NCBI GenBank assembly: GCA_017654935.2
Contig: CM065712.1
Coordinates: forward strand, 29,075,430-29,139,429
Source of the DNA: Phymorhynchus buccinoides
Lineage: Eukaryota > Mollusca > Gastropoda > Neogastropoda > Raphitomidae
Direction: 5' to 3'
Length of the DNA stretch: 64,000 bases
The notes under the pieces are model-generated. The model was not told where the DNA came from and searched no databases. It saw only the letters and a list, made by a program, of their open reading frames with translations. This document shows positions 51,885 through 54,849 of this stretch, piece after piece. Within the stretch, counting starts at the first letter, position 1. Every line of letters begins with the position of its first letter. A program made the translations under genes and the position numbers.

Positions 51885-54834
51885 GACCTATTAAAATATT
51901 AAATGCTGTATTATGTTCTCCCCTGTCAGGACAAATGTCTGATTAAAATGTGCAACACTTGCACGCTTTCTCTTCTTGATTTCTGCAAGAGCCAGGACAT
52001 TGATTTCTCTCGCCTCAGGACTTTTCGACCCTCAGTACATCACTGAGACAGAAGGTAACGAGACAGACAGTTAAAACGATGGACTGAGAGACAGATTAGT
52101 CCGATAAGCCTTGTAAAATGATGACATTGCTGTTGAAACAATACGATATCACCATGCTGTTTTCATGATTCCCCGAGACTTCAGGGATAGAACAATCAAG
52201 TTCTATCTAAACGCCCCAAATCGCTTATGGTCATTTATTTTTAATTTTTAGGATGAACCCATGCAAACTAAACTGGTATGAAAGTATTCTTCTACGGTCC
52301 CTTAATAGTTTTCAACCAATGAAATTACATTTATTTTAGATTTAATGTATATTCGCAATAAATGGAAATGAGGGCCTCTTTGTCTTCTTTACAGACCTGT
52401 TTACCCAAAATCTTCACTGTCAGTAATCCCAAGCTCTGAAATCAGTAATTTCAGGCATCTGTCCGTAATTTTGCTGGCCGAGAAATCCTTCCACCGGAAT
52501 TTTCCGCTGCCGTCAAACCTTTGTTGAGGGGGGGGGAGCAAACTTCGACAACTGCCGAAATTTTGGATGCGGTCTAATCAGGATCCGAGTCGGGATCATC
52601 CGCTTGCGAGTGTTGCTTTTTCAGCATGCCTTCAGATTGCACTTCATACCTAGACAAATGGCGGCATGGAGAAATAAACCGGAAGTATTCATTCAAGGGA
52701 CATCACTCGAAGTGATACCTTTGATAGCAGACGACACAGTAGCGAGTATGGCTCAAATGCCATGCCTTCTTTTGATTTTTCTTCTTTCTTTTTTTTCGCA
52801 CTCGTTCAGCGGAAATGCAGATTTTTTTGTTGCTGACCGTAATAGCGTAATCGGAGGTCCCAAAACGTAATAATTACGGACAAATCCGTAGGGAAAACAG
52901 GTCTGTCTTTATCATGCTTTTTTTGCAAAATGTCATAATTCGAACCTGTTTACCCCAAATCTTCACTGTCAGTAATCCCAAGCTCTGAAATCAGTAATTT
53001 CAGGCAAGTGTAATAAATATTTTGCTTGGGAACTTTATTCCAGTTTCTACATTACATTTCAATACTATAAATGATGCCACAAAATGTTAACACTGTACGG
53101 TTAAAGGGGAAACAACTGATCCCAGGGATCGGGTCGTTCTCGCCAGAAAAGCTCTGCCTGGCGGTGGCTCGCACAACAGGGACCAAAGAAGGGCGAACCG
53201 TCTCTCTCGCCAGCTGTGATTCAAATGCGGCGCGCGCTCAGCGCCTCCCCTCTTTTATAGTCCGGCCGTGCCTTTAAGCATTCTTTTTAAAATAATTTGT
53301 ACGTAATATTAACAAAAGCAAACTCGGGTAGTCTTGAATGAACGGTTGTGAAGGGAAGCGTTCGGTCAGAGTTGAATGAGTTAACCCCTTGACTGCCAGA
53401 GAAAATTAAAGAAAAAATAATTGGGCAAATCATGCCACAAAAAAAGACAACTGAATCATAGAGCTAATCTGGCAAAATGGTCGGGGGGATTTCACTCTCT
53501 CGACTGTGTGTAGAGCAAAAGCCAACATATCAGGGTTATTCCTCTTCGCATCTGATGACGTCATCAGTGATGCAGGACTCCCAGGGACCCCCATTTGGGG
53601 GTCTATGAAGCACGAAAATTCTCAAGGACCCTTCCAAAGAATGTGCAGGGGGGTCCCAGGGATGCATTAGTAAAATTATTTTTAGCATTCGCAATGCCAC
53701 TGGGACCCTCTGTCCCGCCTCTAGTAGGACCCTCTATGCTGTAAGTGAAGAAGCAGGGCTCCCAATCGTCCCACAAAACAAGGGGTCCCAAGGACTCTTT
53801 CACTTACAGCATAGAGGGCCCTAGTGGCATTGCGAATGCTAAAAATAATTTTTTCTACTGCATGATCATCCTTGGGACCCCCTGCACATCCTTTCAGAGG
53901 GTCCTTTAGAGTTTAAGTACTTCATATACCCTCAAATGGGGGTCCCTGAGGAGTCCCTGGGACCCCTCGTTTTGCTGGATGATTGGGAGCCCTAGTGATG
54001 TCATCAGGTCAGTACGTAATACGTTGGTGACAGTCAAGGGGTTAACAGGGTTCATAGCCAAACAGCATCCTAATTTTCACAAACTTTCAAAGCCCAACTT
54101 TAGGGTTTTCCCACATCGAAGGTTTTTTGGCAAGCCGCACAATATGCTGAGCGCTTGTTGGTTGCATCATTTCGCAGCCATACTTTATATGCAGAATTTT
54201 CGAGCCAAAGCTCACTGAAGACACATTTGCCCAGCATTTTGCACGGTACGCATAAAGACCCGGATGCCTTTAAAGGGAAGCAACTCGCATCAATTCCGGT
54301 TAAAAATCGAAAGTAAGTCGCACCAATCGTATGCATCAAAATATTCATTTTATTTCATAATCATAATTGTTTTTCTTGGCACGATGATTCAAAATTATGG
54401 TCCTGGGCAATTTGGGGGGCAGATTGATGAAGATTTGACAGTAGCTCAAAATTCACAAACTTTCAAACACTACTCTTGGCTTTTCATTTTTCACAAACTT
54501 TCATGGGCCTTGAAAATGAAGTCTATTTTCCCCAAACCTTCCCAAACTTTCCCAACTGCTACGAACCCTGGTTAATCGGGAGGATCTGACAGTCAAGGGG
54601 TTAATGGGGAGGATCTGGGCAGGCTATGTACAGGAACACTCACCTGAGTTGCGGGCCAAGGGGAACCAACCCCGTCGACTGCAAAAGGGGAGGTGACTGG
54701 GAATCCCCATCCTCCTCACCTTTCCCGTCCCCCACCACCCCCGCCGTGAGGGGCACTGGAGTGGTGTCCCCTCTCTTGGCCTTGAGCGACAGCCGTGAGC
54801 GTTTTCGGGGAGGGTCCTCGTCAGCAACAACCAT
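7829..54834 (-). CDS. USP1: USP1-like ubiquitin-specific protease, whole gene (12 coding exons)
   Basis: Spliced CDS (minus strand): 54834-54644, 48894-48782, 43811-43672, 36075-36025, 32454-32351, 30613-30352, 29999-27887, 24150-23978, 20385-20109, 17712-17529, 13885-13781, 8753-7829. All introns are GT-AG, phases agree, and the sum is 4638 nt (1545 aa). Seen: Cys box NTCFLNS (Cys ~105), QHDAQEV (~211-217), CLECE and YYCDRC zinc-finger cysteines, HLKRF, SSGHYLSY (His ~1256), CDDE (Asp ~1504) and a C-terminal YVLFYHRL. These follow vertebrate USP1 in order, including a basic RSRLSLK-like N terminus. Known of the family: a cysteine protease activated by WDR48/UAF1 that deubiquitinates FANCD2 and PCNA in the nucleus. 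Odd: it is about twice vertebrate length, mainly through exon 7, and the introns contain many partial copies of its exons. Start chosen: ATG 54834, first in-frame ATG followed by the conserved basic motif. Assignment to USP1 rather than another USP is strong; exact isoforms are unknown. Confidence 0.93.
8754..11710 (-). repeat. Tandem array of ~35 exon-12 splice-acceptor copies (~82-bp unit)
   Basis: Each unit holds, in sense orientation, the polypyrimidine tract and acceptor TTCTGTTGTTTCAG, then the first ~30 nt of exon 12 (GTACATCCTGTATGGCATC) and a diverged remainder. I counted about 35 copies plus the true junction at 8753. Units are mostly 82 bp, some 79, 85 or 91, and a few are rearranged (9960-10010, 10690-10740). 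82 is not a multiple of 3, so reading through copies cycles frames and meets a stop after roughly 74 codons. Many short ORFs here are this repeat, not genes. Confidence 0.95.
11739..12069. mobile_element. MITE, CAGACCTGTTTAC family, 6-bp TSD
   Basis: Ends CAGACCTGTTTAC and GTAAACAGGTCTG with exact AAAAAG duplications (11733-11738, 12070-12075). Its right ~120 bp is duplicated internally (11829-11947 and 11951-12069). Confidence 0.92.
12494..13126. mobile_element. TTAA-type MITE with nested GCGCGAAATCGC element
   Basis: TTAACCCTTTCGCC at the left and GGCGTTCAAAGGGTTAA at the right. Its interior 12550-12955 is a copy of the element end seen at 60735-61050 (CAATAGTTTGTGGCACGC to TTTGTGGCTTGAGCCACAAA). 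Confidence 0.78.
13440..13750 (-). repeat. CA microsatellite and KWSFTSSWSESD module copy 2
   Basis: 13440-13556 is CA-rich. 13595-13750 on the minus strand encodes the module WSFTSSWSESDTYGTFVNTN without its start codon. It ends ~30 bp from the donor of exon 11. Confidence 0.75.
13781..13885 (-). CDS. USP1: USP1 exon 11
   Basis: Acceptor GCGCAG, then GATGTTTGG; donor CCATAG before GTAAAAACC. It encodes MFGCLSKINDYVTVPLLLS, matching the GLSKINTPLLTPLKLS strand region before the His box. Phase 2 at the end fits exon 12 (AG|G TAC). Confidence 0.93.
13958..14416. mobile_element. TIR element, CAGGCATCAGAA family, copy 1
   Basis: Ends CAGGCATCAGAATACTCC and GTTCTGATGCCTG; flanks CTTCAT and GTTCAT (5/6). 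The minus strand has MIAGDYDDVRTLNVSARNRV, conserved in the copies at 51106 and 56602, with no recognised domain. Confidence 0.82.
14578..15050 (-). mobile_element. TIR element, CAGGCATGAAAACT family, 6-bp TSD
   Basis: Ends CAGGCATGAAAACT and TGTTTTCATGCCTG with exact AACAAG duplications (14572-14577, 15051-15056). It has the subterminal block CCGAGAAATCCTTCCACC followed by a G run, shared with differently ended elements at 46910 and 52392. The minus strand begins MASEEQAVHEEWVKKKKKYQ then stops. Confidence 0.9.
15640..16262. repeat. Inverted repeat with TTAGGG-type words
   Basis: GGTTAGGGTTAGG units at 15655-15670 and 15985 face CCTAACCCTAAC units at 16065-16200, with long complementary arms (TGACACTAAACTGACCCTAA). 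Foldback element carrying telomere-like words; the MITE 15670-15873 is inserted in the left arm. Confidence 0.7.
15670..15873. mobile_element. MITE, CAGACCTGTTTAC family, TSD GTTAGG
   Basis: Ends CAGACCTGTTCACC and GTAAAGTAGGTCTG; GTTAGG on both sides, though the flank is itself TTAGGG-rich so the duplication is less certain. Confidence 0.8.
16264..16475 (-). mobile_element. Partial CATAGCTGCCAAC-family element
   Basis: Right part only, ending GGCTGGCAGGTATG. The minus frame LPDFEISSLDDLRNECYETR matches the copies at 36258 and 44708. The left TIR is missing. Confidence 0.7.
16467..17500 (-). repeat. Three partial copies of exon 10
   Basis: Copies of the 3' part of exon 10 with the donor lie at ~17360-17500 and ~17200-17340. 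A third remnant at ~16467-16505 has lost its donor end. The TIR element at 16512-17166 separates the last two. The ~17200 copy still reads YYCDRCFRYVEAERS; none has the true acceptor. Confidence 0.9.
16512..17166 (-). mobile_element. TIR element, CAGACCTGCCTAC family, zinc-finger exon, copy 1
   Basis: Ends CAGACCTGCCTAC and GTAGGCAGGTCTG; flanks GCTAGG and CCTAGG (5/6). The minus strand encodes MADSSSSSDSGDVSNEEKRT then, after a frameshift, CNLCHADFSVNHGGRDDCRQ and SAKH, a BED/C2H2-type finger. Same in 41909 and 55899 copies. No catalytic domain follows. Confidence 0.9.
17529..17712 (-). CDS. USP1: USP1 exon 10 (second Cys pair, HLKRF)
   Basis: Acceptor CCCGCCAG, then ACGAGGAAAAG; donor CTACCGG before GTGAGT. 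It encodes DDNKYYCDRCFRYVEAERS and NILTVHLKRFSATG, aligning with KYFCENC...EAERSL...ITIHLKRF of USP1. It supplies the second zinc CxxC. Three partial copies follow in the sense direction. Confidence 0.95.
17738..18390. mobile_element. Foldback element GGTAAAGGTAAAGATG with nested GGGCTCCC MITE
   Basis: Left end GGTAAAGGTAAAGATGCGCC, right end GCACATCTTGACCTTTACTA. The same element as 50385-50789. ~17769-17990 is a CAGGGCTCCCA-type MITE inside it. Confidence 0.65.
18730..19155. mobile_element. pogo/Tigger-like MITE (TA target)
   Basis: Ends CAGTCAAACCTC and GAGGTTTGACTG flanked by TA, typical of pogo/Tigger-type Tc1/mariner elements. It interrupts a partial exon-9 copy, so that copy predates it. 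Confidence 0.85.
19655..19950. repeat. CA microsatellite with CATAACCTGCACAAGTTTT units
   Basis: Alternating CA runs and ACATAACCTGCACAAGTTTT units, six or so, between two exon-9 copies. These are the spacer part of the exon-copy repeat unit. Confidence 0.8.
20109..20385 (-). CDS. USP1: USP1 exon 9 (fingers, first Cys pair)
   Basis: Acceptor CCCGCAG, then GTCGAGAAATG; donor TCGTCGG before GTGAGT. It encodes NMIEKLFQGAMRMRTRCLEC and TERRECFQDISVPLSGG, closely matching the IEKLFQG...RTRCLECE...TERREDFQDISVP block of USP1 that carries the first zinc-binding CxxC. The end is an Asp/Ser acidic tail. Its 3' ~130 nt is repeated five or six times in intron 9. Confidence 0.95.
20975..21030 (-). repeat. 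Partial copy of exon 9 head with acceptor
   Basis: The sense strand reads CTCCTGCAG then a diverged VEKCNAVCASTDKS, a copy of the first ~40 nt of exon 9 (VEKCDAVCASPDKS) with its acceptor, followed by unrelated DNA. Confidence 0.8.
21065..21277. mobile_element. MITE, CAGACCTGTTTAC family, TSD CCTGCC
   Basis: Exact CCTGCC on each side (21059-21064, 21278-21283). It lies inside DNA resembling another CAGACCTGCCTACCCC-ended element (21053-21300, ~21500). Confidence 0.88.
21985..22057. repeat. 73-nt poly-G run flanked by GA tract
   Basis: Uninterrupted G followed by GAGAGA (22075-22112). It could form G-quadruplex or reflect unresolved assembly length. Gly- and Pro-repeat ORFs here are artefacts. 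Shorter G and C runs are at 21415-21437, 24590-24607 and 41820-41846. Confidence 0.95.
23125..23165 (-). repeat. Degraded copy of exon 8 tail
   Basis: The sense strand reads CTGTGCCTCTGAGATCTGTG then TGTCAAG, like the last ~30 nt of exon 8, but the GTAAGG donor is replaced by TTAATT. It is followed by CA repeat, as at the other exon copies. Confidence 0.7.
23612..23880 (+). mobile_element. tRNA-derived SINE
   Basis: A tRNA-like head with A-box-like TGGCACAGTGGTAACG and B-box GAGTTCGAACC, then a body with CTTTCGGATGAGACAATAAA and GAGGTCCCGTGTGC, and a 27-nt A run near 23856-23880. The body motif is common in tRNA SINEs of aquatic animals; family not assigned. Confidence 0.75.
23978..24150 (-). 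CDS. USP1: USP1 exon 8 (acidic linker)
   Basis: Acceptor TATCCAG, then GAAACGG; donor GTCAAG before GTAAGG. It encodes KMTFTESDDDDDSND followed by a long Asp/Asn tract, then SVPLRSVCVK, phase 0. The Asp tract comes from GAC/GAT triplets and is likely length-variable. A degraded copy of its 3' end lies at about 23125-23165. Confidence 0.82.
24517..25388. mobile_element. TTAA-flanked element (piggyBac-like, non-autonomous)
   Basis: TTAA on both sides of CCCTCTT and AAGAGGG ends, with further matching words GTCCTA/TAGGAC inside. The minus strand has a short frame with NMDDEQLMSYGIH; no transposase core recognised. Confidence 0.6.
25870..26929. mobile_element. Composite element with nested zinc-finger TIR element 25912-26735
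   Basis: Outer sequence (AAAACCGGTCCCACCA ... AAAACCAGTCCCAGGGAAAC) recurs inverted at 46520-46735. The inner element has ends CATGGTTTGTGGGG and CCCCACGAACCATG with CACCA on both sides. On the minus strand it carries a damaged finger: NKHAVRCAYGGKNINILSMG and ESVLKQHC. Confidence 0.7.
26930..27643 (-). mobile_element. TIR element, CAGGGGTGCTA family, 6-bp TSD
   Basis: Ends CAGGGGTGCTA and TTAGCACCCCTG with exact TAATTA duplications (26924-26929, 27644-27649). The minus strand has MASAENACIELAKPTCKKKK, then WRIEWLQNVVCGRRFGDV, the same first-exon protein as in 45410-46150 but in a differently ended element. Confidence 0.88.
27887..29999 (-). CDS. USP1: USP1 exon 7 (giant disordered insert, ~704 codons)
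   Basis: Acceptor CTCACCAG, then GCAGGGGCC; donor TTGAAAG before GTGGGT. The 2113-nt exon encodes ~704 residues rich in Ser, Pro, Glu and Arg, with an 11-Ser run (~29335-29365), several KR/RR clusters (nuclear-localisation-like) and SQPTILSMLGK, resembling the KQPSILSKF stretch of the vertebrate insert. This replaces the ~250-residue insert between box 2 and the fingers in vertebrate USP1. The open frame continues upstream of 29999 and downstream of 27887, but splice phases exclude those parts. GC-rich low complexity makes long spurious ORFs on the other strand. Confidence 0.9.
30352..30613 (-). CDS. USP1: USP1 exon 6 (QHDAQEV box)
   Basis: Acceptor ATCTCAG, then GGAGTTC; donor AGACAG before GTACAG. 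It encodes EFNPMFEGSMQHDAQEVLRC, the USP box-2 motif, then a helix and a Ser/Pro low-complexity stretch built from ATC/GTC triplet repeats. Phase 0 at its end joins AGATTLEK of exon 7. Confidence 0.92.
30680..31550. repeat. CA-rich minisatellite with GTGACAAACTCAC units (intron 5)
   Basis: About 870 bp of AGTGACAAACTCACACAC-type units with variable CA length; the units near 30700-30900 read AGTGACAGAAAAACTCACAC. On the sense (minus) strand it is TG-rich and each unit contains GTGAGT. It lies in intron 5 just upstream of exon 6. Confidence 0.9.
31553..32276 (-). repeat. Two partial copies of exon 5
   Basis: One copy is at ~31553-31612. A second is at ~31649-31688 and continues at ~32233-32276, split at GGCCATA|CT by the TA-flanked MITE 31689-32232. 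The match to real exon 5 resumes exactly across the insertion. The split copy retains a donor-like end (CAGGTGTGC). Confidence 0.88.
31689..32232. mobile_element. TA-flanked MITE (CAGACAAAYCTC)
   Basis: Ends CAGACAAATCTCTATTTTA and TAAAATAGGGGTTTGTCTG flanked by TA. Inserted in a partial exon-5 copy. An inverted sister copy is 55248-55789. Confidence 0.88.
32351..32454 (-). CDS. USP1: USP1 exon 5
   Basis: Acceptor GTGACAG, then ATGTACAAG; donor ATCAG before GTATGTGTG. It encodes MYKKMEKREEMFTQFAH then RPDKVLDVI, corresponding to the ATQPRRLLNTLRELN region of USP1. The donor runs directly into a TG microsatellite. Two incomplete copies of its 3' part lie further into intron 5. Confidence 0.88.
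32488..32800 (-). mobile_element. LINE 3' end (RT C terminus plus 3'UTR)
   Basis: The minus strand reads WNKLSEAAVNAGSISAF and ends at a stop (~32685), then ~200 bp of UTR ending GAAGAAGAAGAAGC. It resembles the WNxLP...F tail of Jockey/RTE-like reverse transcriptases; 5'-truncated at the 112-bp repeat. Confidence 0.6.
32801..33212. repeat. 112-bp minisatellite (~3.7 copies)
   Basis: The unit beginning CAGGGCCATGCTCAAATCTC repeats at 32801, 32913, 33025 and ~33137, the last with a small rearrangement. It borders the LINE tail. The frame-shifted repeat ORFs on both strands are artefacts. Confidence 0.92.
33220..34235. other. Intron stretch, mostly unrecognised
   Basis: 33430-33560 has a repeat-like block with TTCAGGGGGGGCAATTGC similar to 25630 and 51010. 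33600-34230 is AT-rich, ends with GGAATTTCCGT-type words (CGGATTTCCG, ~34160-34215) and has no gene. Confidence 0.5.
34236..34993 (+). mobile_element. LINE fragment: reverse transcriptase C terminus and 3'UTR
   Basis: ~185 codons ending at a TAA (~34793) encode the end of a non-LTR reverse transcriptase: SRLDYCNALLSGL, RIQNTAARLV, LHWLPVADRIEYKLNTL, AAPSYL, WNKLPLSLRQRPTLSAFK. This layout is typical of CR1/Jockey-group LINEs. The catalytic core is missing, so it is a dead 5'-truncated copy; the open frame's ATG at 34236 is not a true start. The tail is (TGT)n at 34976-34993. Other copies: 136-590 and 49985-50190 (UTR only). Confidence 0.85.
34994..35375 (+). mobile_element. Retroelement 3' tail ending GAAGAAGAAGAA
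   Basis: An unannotated ~380-bp block ending CGAACGAAGAAGAAGAATCC, like the GAA-tailed LINE at 32488. TATAAATTCTTACAAAGATT recurs near 63706. No coding content recognised. Confidence 0.4.
35396..35464 (-). other. Degenerate tRNA-like sequence (Asp-GTC-like)
   Basis: The minus strand has an A-box-like TAGCTCATTGGTAGAG and a T-arm CCGGGTACGATTCTCGG with a 5-bp stem, and the word CTGTCAT at the anticodon position. Acceptor and anticodon stems do not pair, so this is a tRNA pseudogene or SINE head. Confidence 0.4.
36025..36075 (-). CDS. USP1: USP1 exon 4 (51-nt micro-exon)
   Basis: Acceptor CCTCAG, then GTTAAAACTG; donor TTCAAG before GTCAGT. It is exactly 17 codons, phase 0 to 0 (VKTDPSLAWDLVKNLFK), matching the short helical stretch after the Cys box in USP1 (SLASYELICSL-like). 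Skipping would keep the frame, so it could be alternatively spliced. Confidence 0.8.
36258..36604 (-). mobile_element. TIR element, CATAGCTGCCAAC family, copy 1
   Basis: Ends CATAGCTGCCAAC and GTTGGCAGGTATG. The minus strand has LPDFEISSLDDLRNECYETR and RKLRGAEFVLRMSEAG. No clean target duplication. The element starts ~180 bp from exon 4. Confidence 0.78.
36795..36915. repeat. Short tandem repeat CGACGCTATGCGGAGTGTTG
   Basis: Four imperfect copies of GACGCTATGCGGAGTGTTGT spaced 35-50 bp apart. They sit between the CATAGCTGCC element and the polymerase remnant and may be the end of the latter's element. Confidence 0.7.
37188..40554 (-). pseudogene. Protein-primed family-B DNA polymerase remnant (Polinton/Maverick or adintovirus-like)
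   Basis: Two open frames, 853 codons (40554-37993) and 261 codons (37973-37188). Visible: exonuclease motifs ADFES, HNLRGYD and YLKADVCLL; a zinc/HNH-like insert CWICKDD...DHDHITGKFRGAAHNKCN typical of Polinton polymerases; palm motif A DANNLYG; motif C YTDTDS. Between the frames, at an A-run (~38025 on the sense strand), sequence including most of motif B is deleted and the frame is broken, so the copy is inactive. No integrase, capsid, ATPase or protease gene was seen nearby, so it is a fragment in USP1 intron 3. AT-rich codon use differs strongly from the GC-rich host exons. Confidence 0.85.
40560..41300. repeat. Direct repeats upstream of the polymerase remnant
   Basis: A ~130-bp block (TCTACACAAGTTCTTTCAAC ... 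TTTTTGATGACGTCAT) at 40759-40889 recurs at 41162-41290. A ~70-bp block (GATGACGTCATCGGTGGATT ...) is tandem at 40880-41010. Probably the terminal region of the integrated element. Confidence 0.8.
41407..41903. mobile_element. Foldback element with nested inner palindrome
   Basis: Outer arms GTTCTAAGTGCTGTATGTCC and its complement at the right (~50 bp). Inner arms around GCGATATTCTTAGTTGGGCG and its complement, with GA/CT tracts. Contains a 27-nt C run (41820-41846). Confidence 0.8.
41909..42578 (-). mobile_element. TIR element, CAGACCTGCCTAC family, copy 2, 6-bp TSD
   Basis: Exact CACTGT duplications (41903-41908, 42579-42584). The minus strand carries MADSSSSSDSGDVSNEEKRT and the CNLCHADFSVNHGGRDDCRQ finger ending CVSAQEENKSI, in two frames. 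Confidence 0.92.
42833..43650. mobile_element. MITE, CAGACCTGTTTAC family, interrupted; abuts exon 3
   Basis: Halves 42833-42942 and 43535-43650 surround a different TIR element. Its right end is 20 bp from the donor of exon 3. Confidence 0.88.
42943..43534 (-). mobile_element. TIR element, CAGACATGCCTACC family, nested, 6-bp TSD
   Basis: Ends CAGACATGCCTACC and GGTAGGCATGTCTG with exact TTCACT duplications. The minus strand encodes FTEKWPCLKQGKKG and CQTCVCDFSVKSGGRDD, the same finger family as 41909 but with different TIRs. Confidence 0.92.
43672..43811 (-). CDS. USP1: USP1 exon 3 (catalytic Cys box)
   Basis: Acceptor CATTCAG, then GCAACACGTGT; donor GAGAG before GTGAGG. It encodes the Cys box GNTCFLNSVLEVLRYTPCF (nucleophile Cys ~105) and a helix ELYRHIVYLEKIKSS. 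Odd: the TIR element at 42833-43650 begins 20 bp past the donor, so the exon's downstream flank is transposon DNA. Confidence 0.95.
43897..44363. mobile_element. hAT-like element, 8-bp TSD
   Basis: Ends TAGAGTTGAG and CCACCTCTA, flanks GCGCTCAG and GCGTTCAG (7/8). The interior has many AACCGGTT words in both orientations; no coding sequence. Inserted in intron 2. Confidence 0.75.
44708..45220 (-). mobile_element. TIR element, CATAGCTGCCAAC family, copy 2
   Basis: Flanks CTATAT and CTATCT (5/6). Longer than 36258-36604 by a G-rich block and a piece with CTTCCATTTCTTCGTC. The minus frame LPDFEISSLDDLRNECYETR is conserved. Confidence 0.85.
45410..46150 (-). mobile_element. TIR element, CAGGCATGAAAACT family, copy 2, with 78-nt poly-G
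   Basis: Flanks CACCCT and TACCCT (5/6). The G run (45511-45588) expands the short G stretch that follows TTTTGTTCAG in the sister copy. The minus strand has WRSDWLQNVVCGRRVGDV then AFCELCQK, a finger start, frameshifted at an A run. 45605-45760 is a piece of the TTAA element at 46308. Confidence 0.87.
46308..46780. mobile_element. TTAA-type MITE, CCCCTTGACTGCCA, with inner repeat
   Basis: TTAA flanks, ends CCCCTTGACTGCCA and TGGCAGTCAAGGGG. 46515-46735 is an inverted copy of the outer element at 25870-26929. Sister copy 53385-54041. Confidence 0.87.
46910..47778. mobile_element. TIR element, CAGACCTGTTTACCC long family, 6-bp TSD, with LINE insertion
   Basis: Exact TATCTG duplications (46904-46909, 47779-47784). 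It shares CTGAGAAATCCTTCCACC with the CAGGCATGAAAACT family. A LINE tail (47300-47595) interrupts it; the undisturbed sister is 52392-52905. The minus strand has a Lys/Ser/Asp-rich frame KKQHSQADDSDS. Confidence 0.88.
47300..47595 (+). mobile_element. LINE tail (RT C terminus), GGAA-repeat end
   Basis: Encodes YRQASFLPRTIRDWNELPQE and AKTIDTFVSMVTK before a stop at ~47428, then UTR and a (GGAA)n tail. Same family as 57262-57775. Confidence 0.75.
48142..48728 (-). mobile_element. TIR element, CAGGGTTCGTACAG family, 6-bp TSD, zinc-finger exon
   Basis: Exact ACAACA duplications (48136-48141, 48729-48734). The minus strand encodes MGKCVFSQTWLEVEHSEFKD and KYKARCLLCAKDFDVQNMG, the clearest copy of the GKCxF...WL...CxxC exon. 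The finger's second half is truncated. Confidence 0.92.
48782..48894 (-). CDS. USP1: USP1 exon 2 (linker, reads into the Cys box)
   Basis: Acceptor CTTCCAG precedes ATCTGAAG and donor CTCG precedes GTAAGT. Residues ~64-101 are an acidic linker ending SMENLG; joined to exon 3 this gives the ENLGNTC box typical of USPs. A TIR element (48142-48728) ends only ~50 bp downstream of the donor on the sense strand. Confidence 0.88.
48989..49202. mobile_element. MITE, CAGGGCTCCCA family
   Basis: Ends CAGGGCTCCTAATCG and TCCCTGGGAACCCTG, palindromic G/C-rich subtermini (GGGTCCCAGGGACTCC). No exact duplication. Confidence 0.78.
49725..49984. mobile_element. MITE, CAGGGCTCCCA family, inverted copy, TSD CAGTA
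   Basis: CAGTA on both sides. It contains three to four copies of CCTCTATCCCTCCTCTGGGA. It follows a short C run and CA microsatellite (49620-49650). Confidence 0.82.
49985..50190 (-). mobile_element. LINE 3'UTR fragment
   Basis: Matches the 3'UTR of the LINE at 34236 (GTATTTATA ... AACAGACCTAAAGGCAAGAG, minus strand) and stops just inside the coding end. Confidence 0.75.
50268..50892. mobile_element. CAGGGCTCCCA MITE interrupted by foldback element 50385-50789
   Basis: Halves 50268-50384 and 50790-50892. The inner foldback has complementary arms ending TTGGTAAAGGTCAAGATGTG and CACATCTTTACCTTTACCAA, with CCCTAGCCCTAACCC facing GGGTTAGGTTTAGGG at the centre. Confidence 0.85.
51106..51570. 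mobile_element. TIR element, CAGGCATCAGAA family, copy 2
   Basis: Ends CAGGCATCAGAATACTCC and CATTCAGATGCCTG in a TG-rich flank, so the target duplication is ambiguous (GTGTG). Confidence 0.82.
51571..51885. repeat. TG microsatellite, retroelement tail and (ATT)n
   Basis: TG-rich to 51780, then GCAAAGCGCTTTGTGCTAAA ... AAGCACTACATAAATTATAA and a 48-bp ATT run; the same AAAGCGCTT ... CACTATATAAAT tail is at 84-120. Confidence 0.7.
52392..52905. mobile_element. TIR element, CAGACCTGTTTACCC long family, copy 2, 6-bp TSD
   Basis: Exact TCTTTA duplications (52386-52391, 52906-52911). Carries the shared CCGAGAAATCCTTCCACC block and G run. A third, left-end-only copy starts at ~52949. Confidence 0.92.
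53385..54041. mobile_element. TTAA-type MITE, CCCCTTGACTGCCA, copy 2, with nested head-to-head MITEs
   Basis: TTAA flanks. 53573-53994 is an inserted pair of CAGGGCTCCCA MITEs in opposite orientation, bounded as a unit by GTGATG (53567-53572, 53995-54000). Confidence 0.85.
54046..54570 (-). mobile_element. TIR element, CAGGGTTCATAGC family, zinc-finger exon
   Basis: Ends CAGGGTTCATAGC and GCTACGAACCCTG, GTTAA on both sides. The minus strand encodes MLGKCVFSELWLENSAYKVW then RSAYCAACQKTFDVGKP, the same exon type as 48142 with different TIRs. It lies directly against the TTAA element, ~75 bp from the exon 1 donor region. Confidence 0.88.
54644..54834 (-). CDS. USP1: USP1 exon 1 (start codon, N-terminal basic region)
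   Basis: The ATG at 54834-54832 opens MVVADEDPPRKRSRLSLK, resembling the basic start of vertebrate USP1. It encodes residues 1-63 plus two bases of codon 64 and ends CTCAG before GTGAGTG. Sense-strand sequence just upstream contains CCGGAAG (ETS-like) and TGACATCA (ATF/CRE-like), plausible promoter or 5'UTR motifs, but the transcription start is not identifiable. Confidence 0.85.
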
Positions 54835-54849
54835 GACGACGATGACGAT

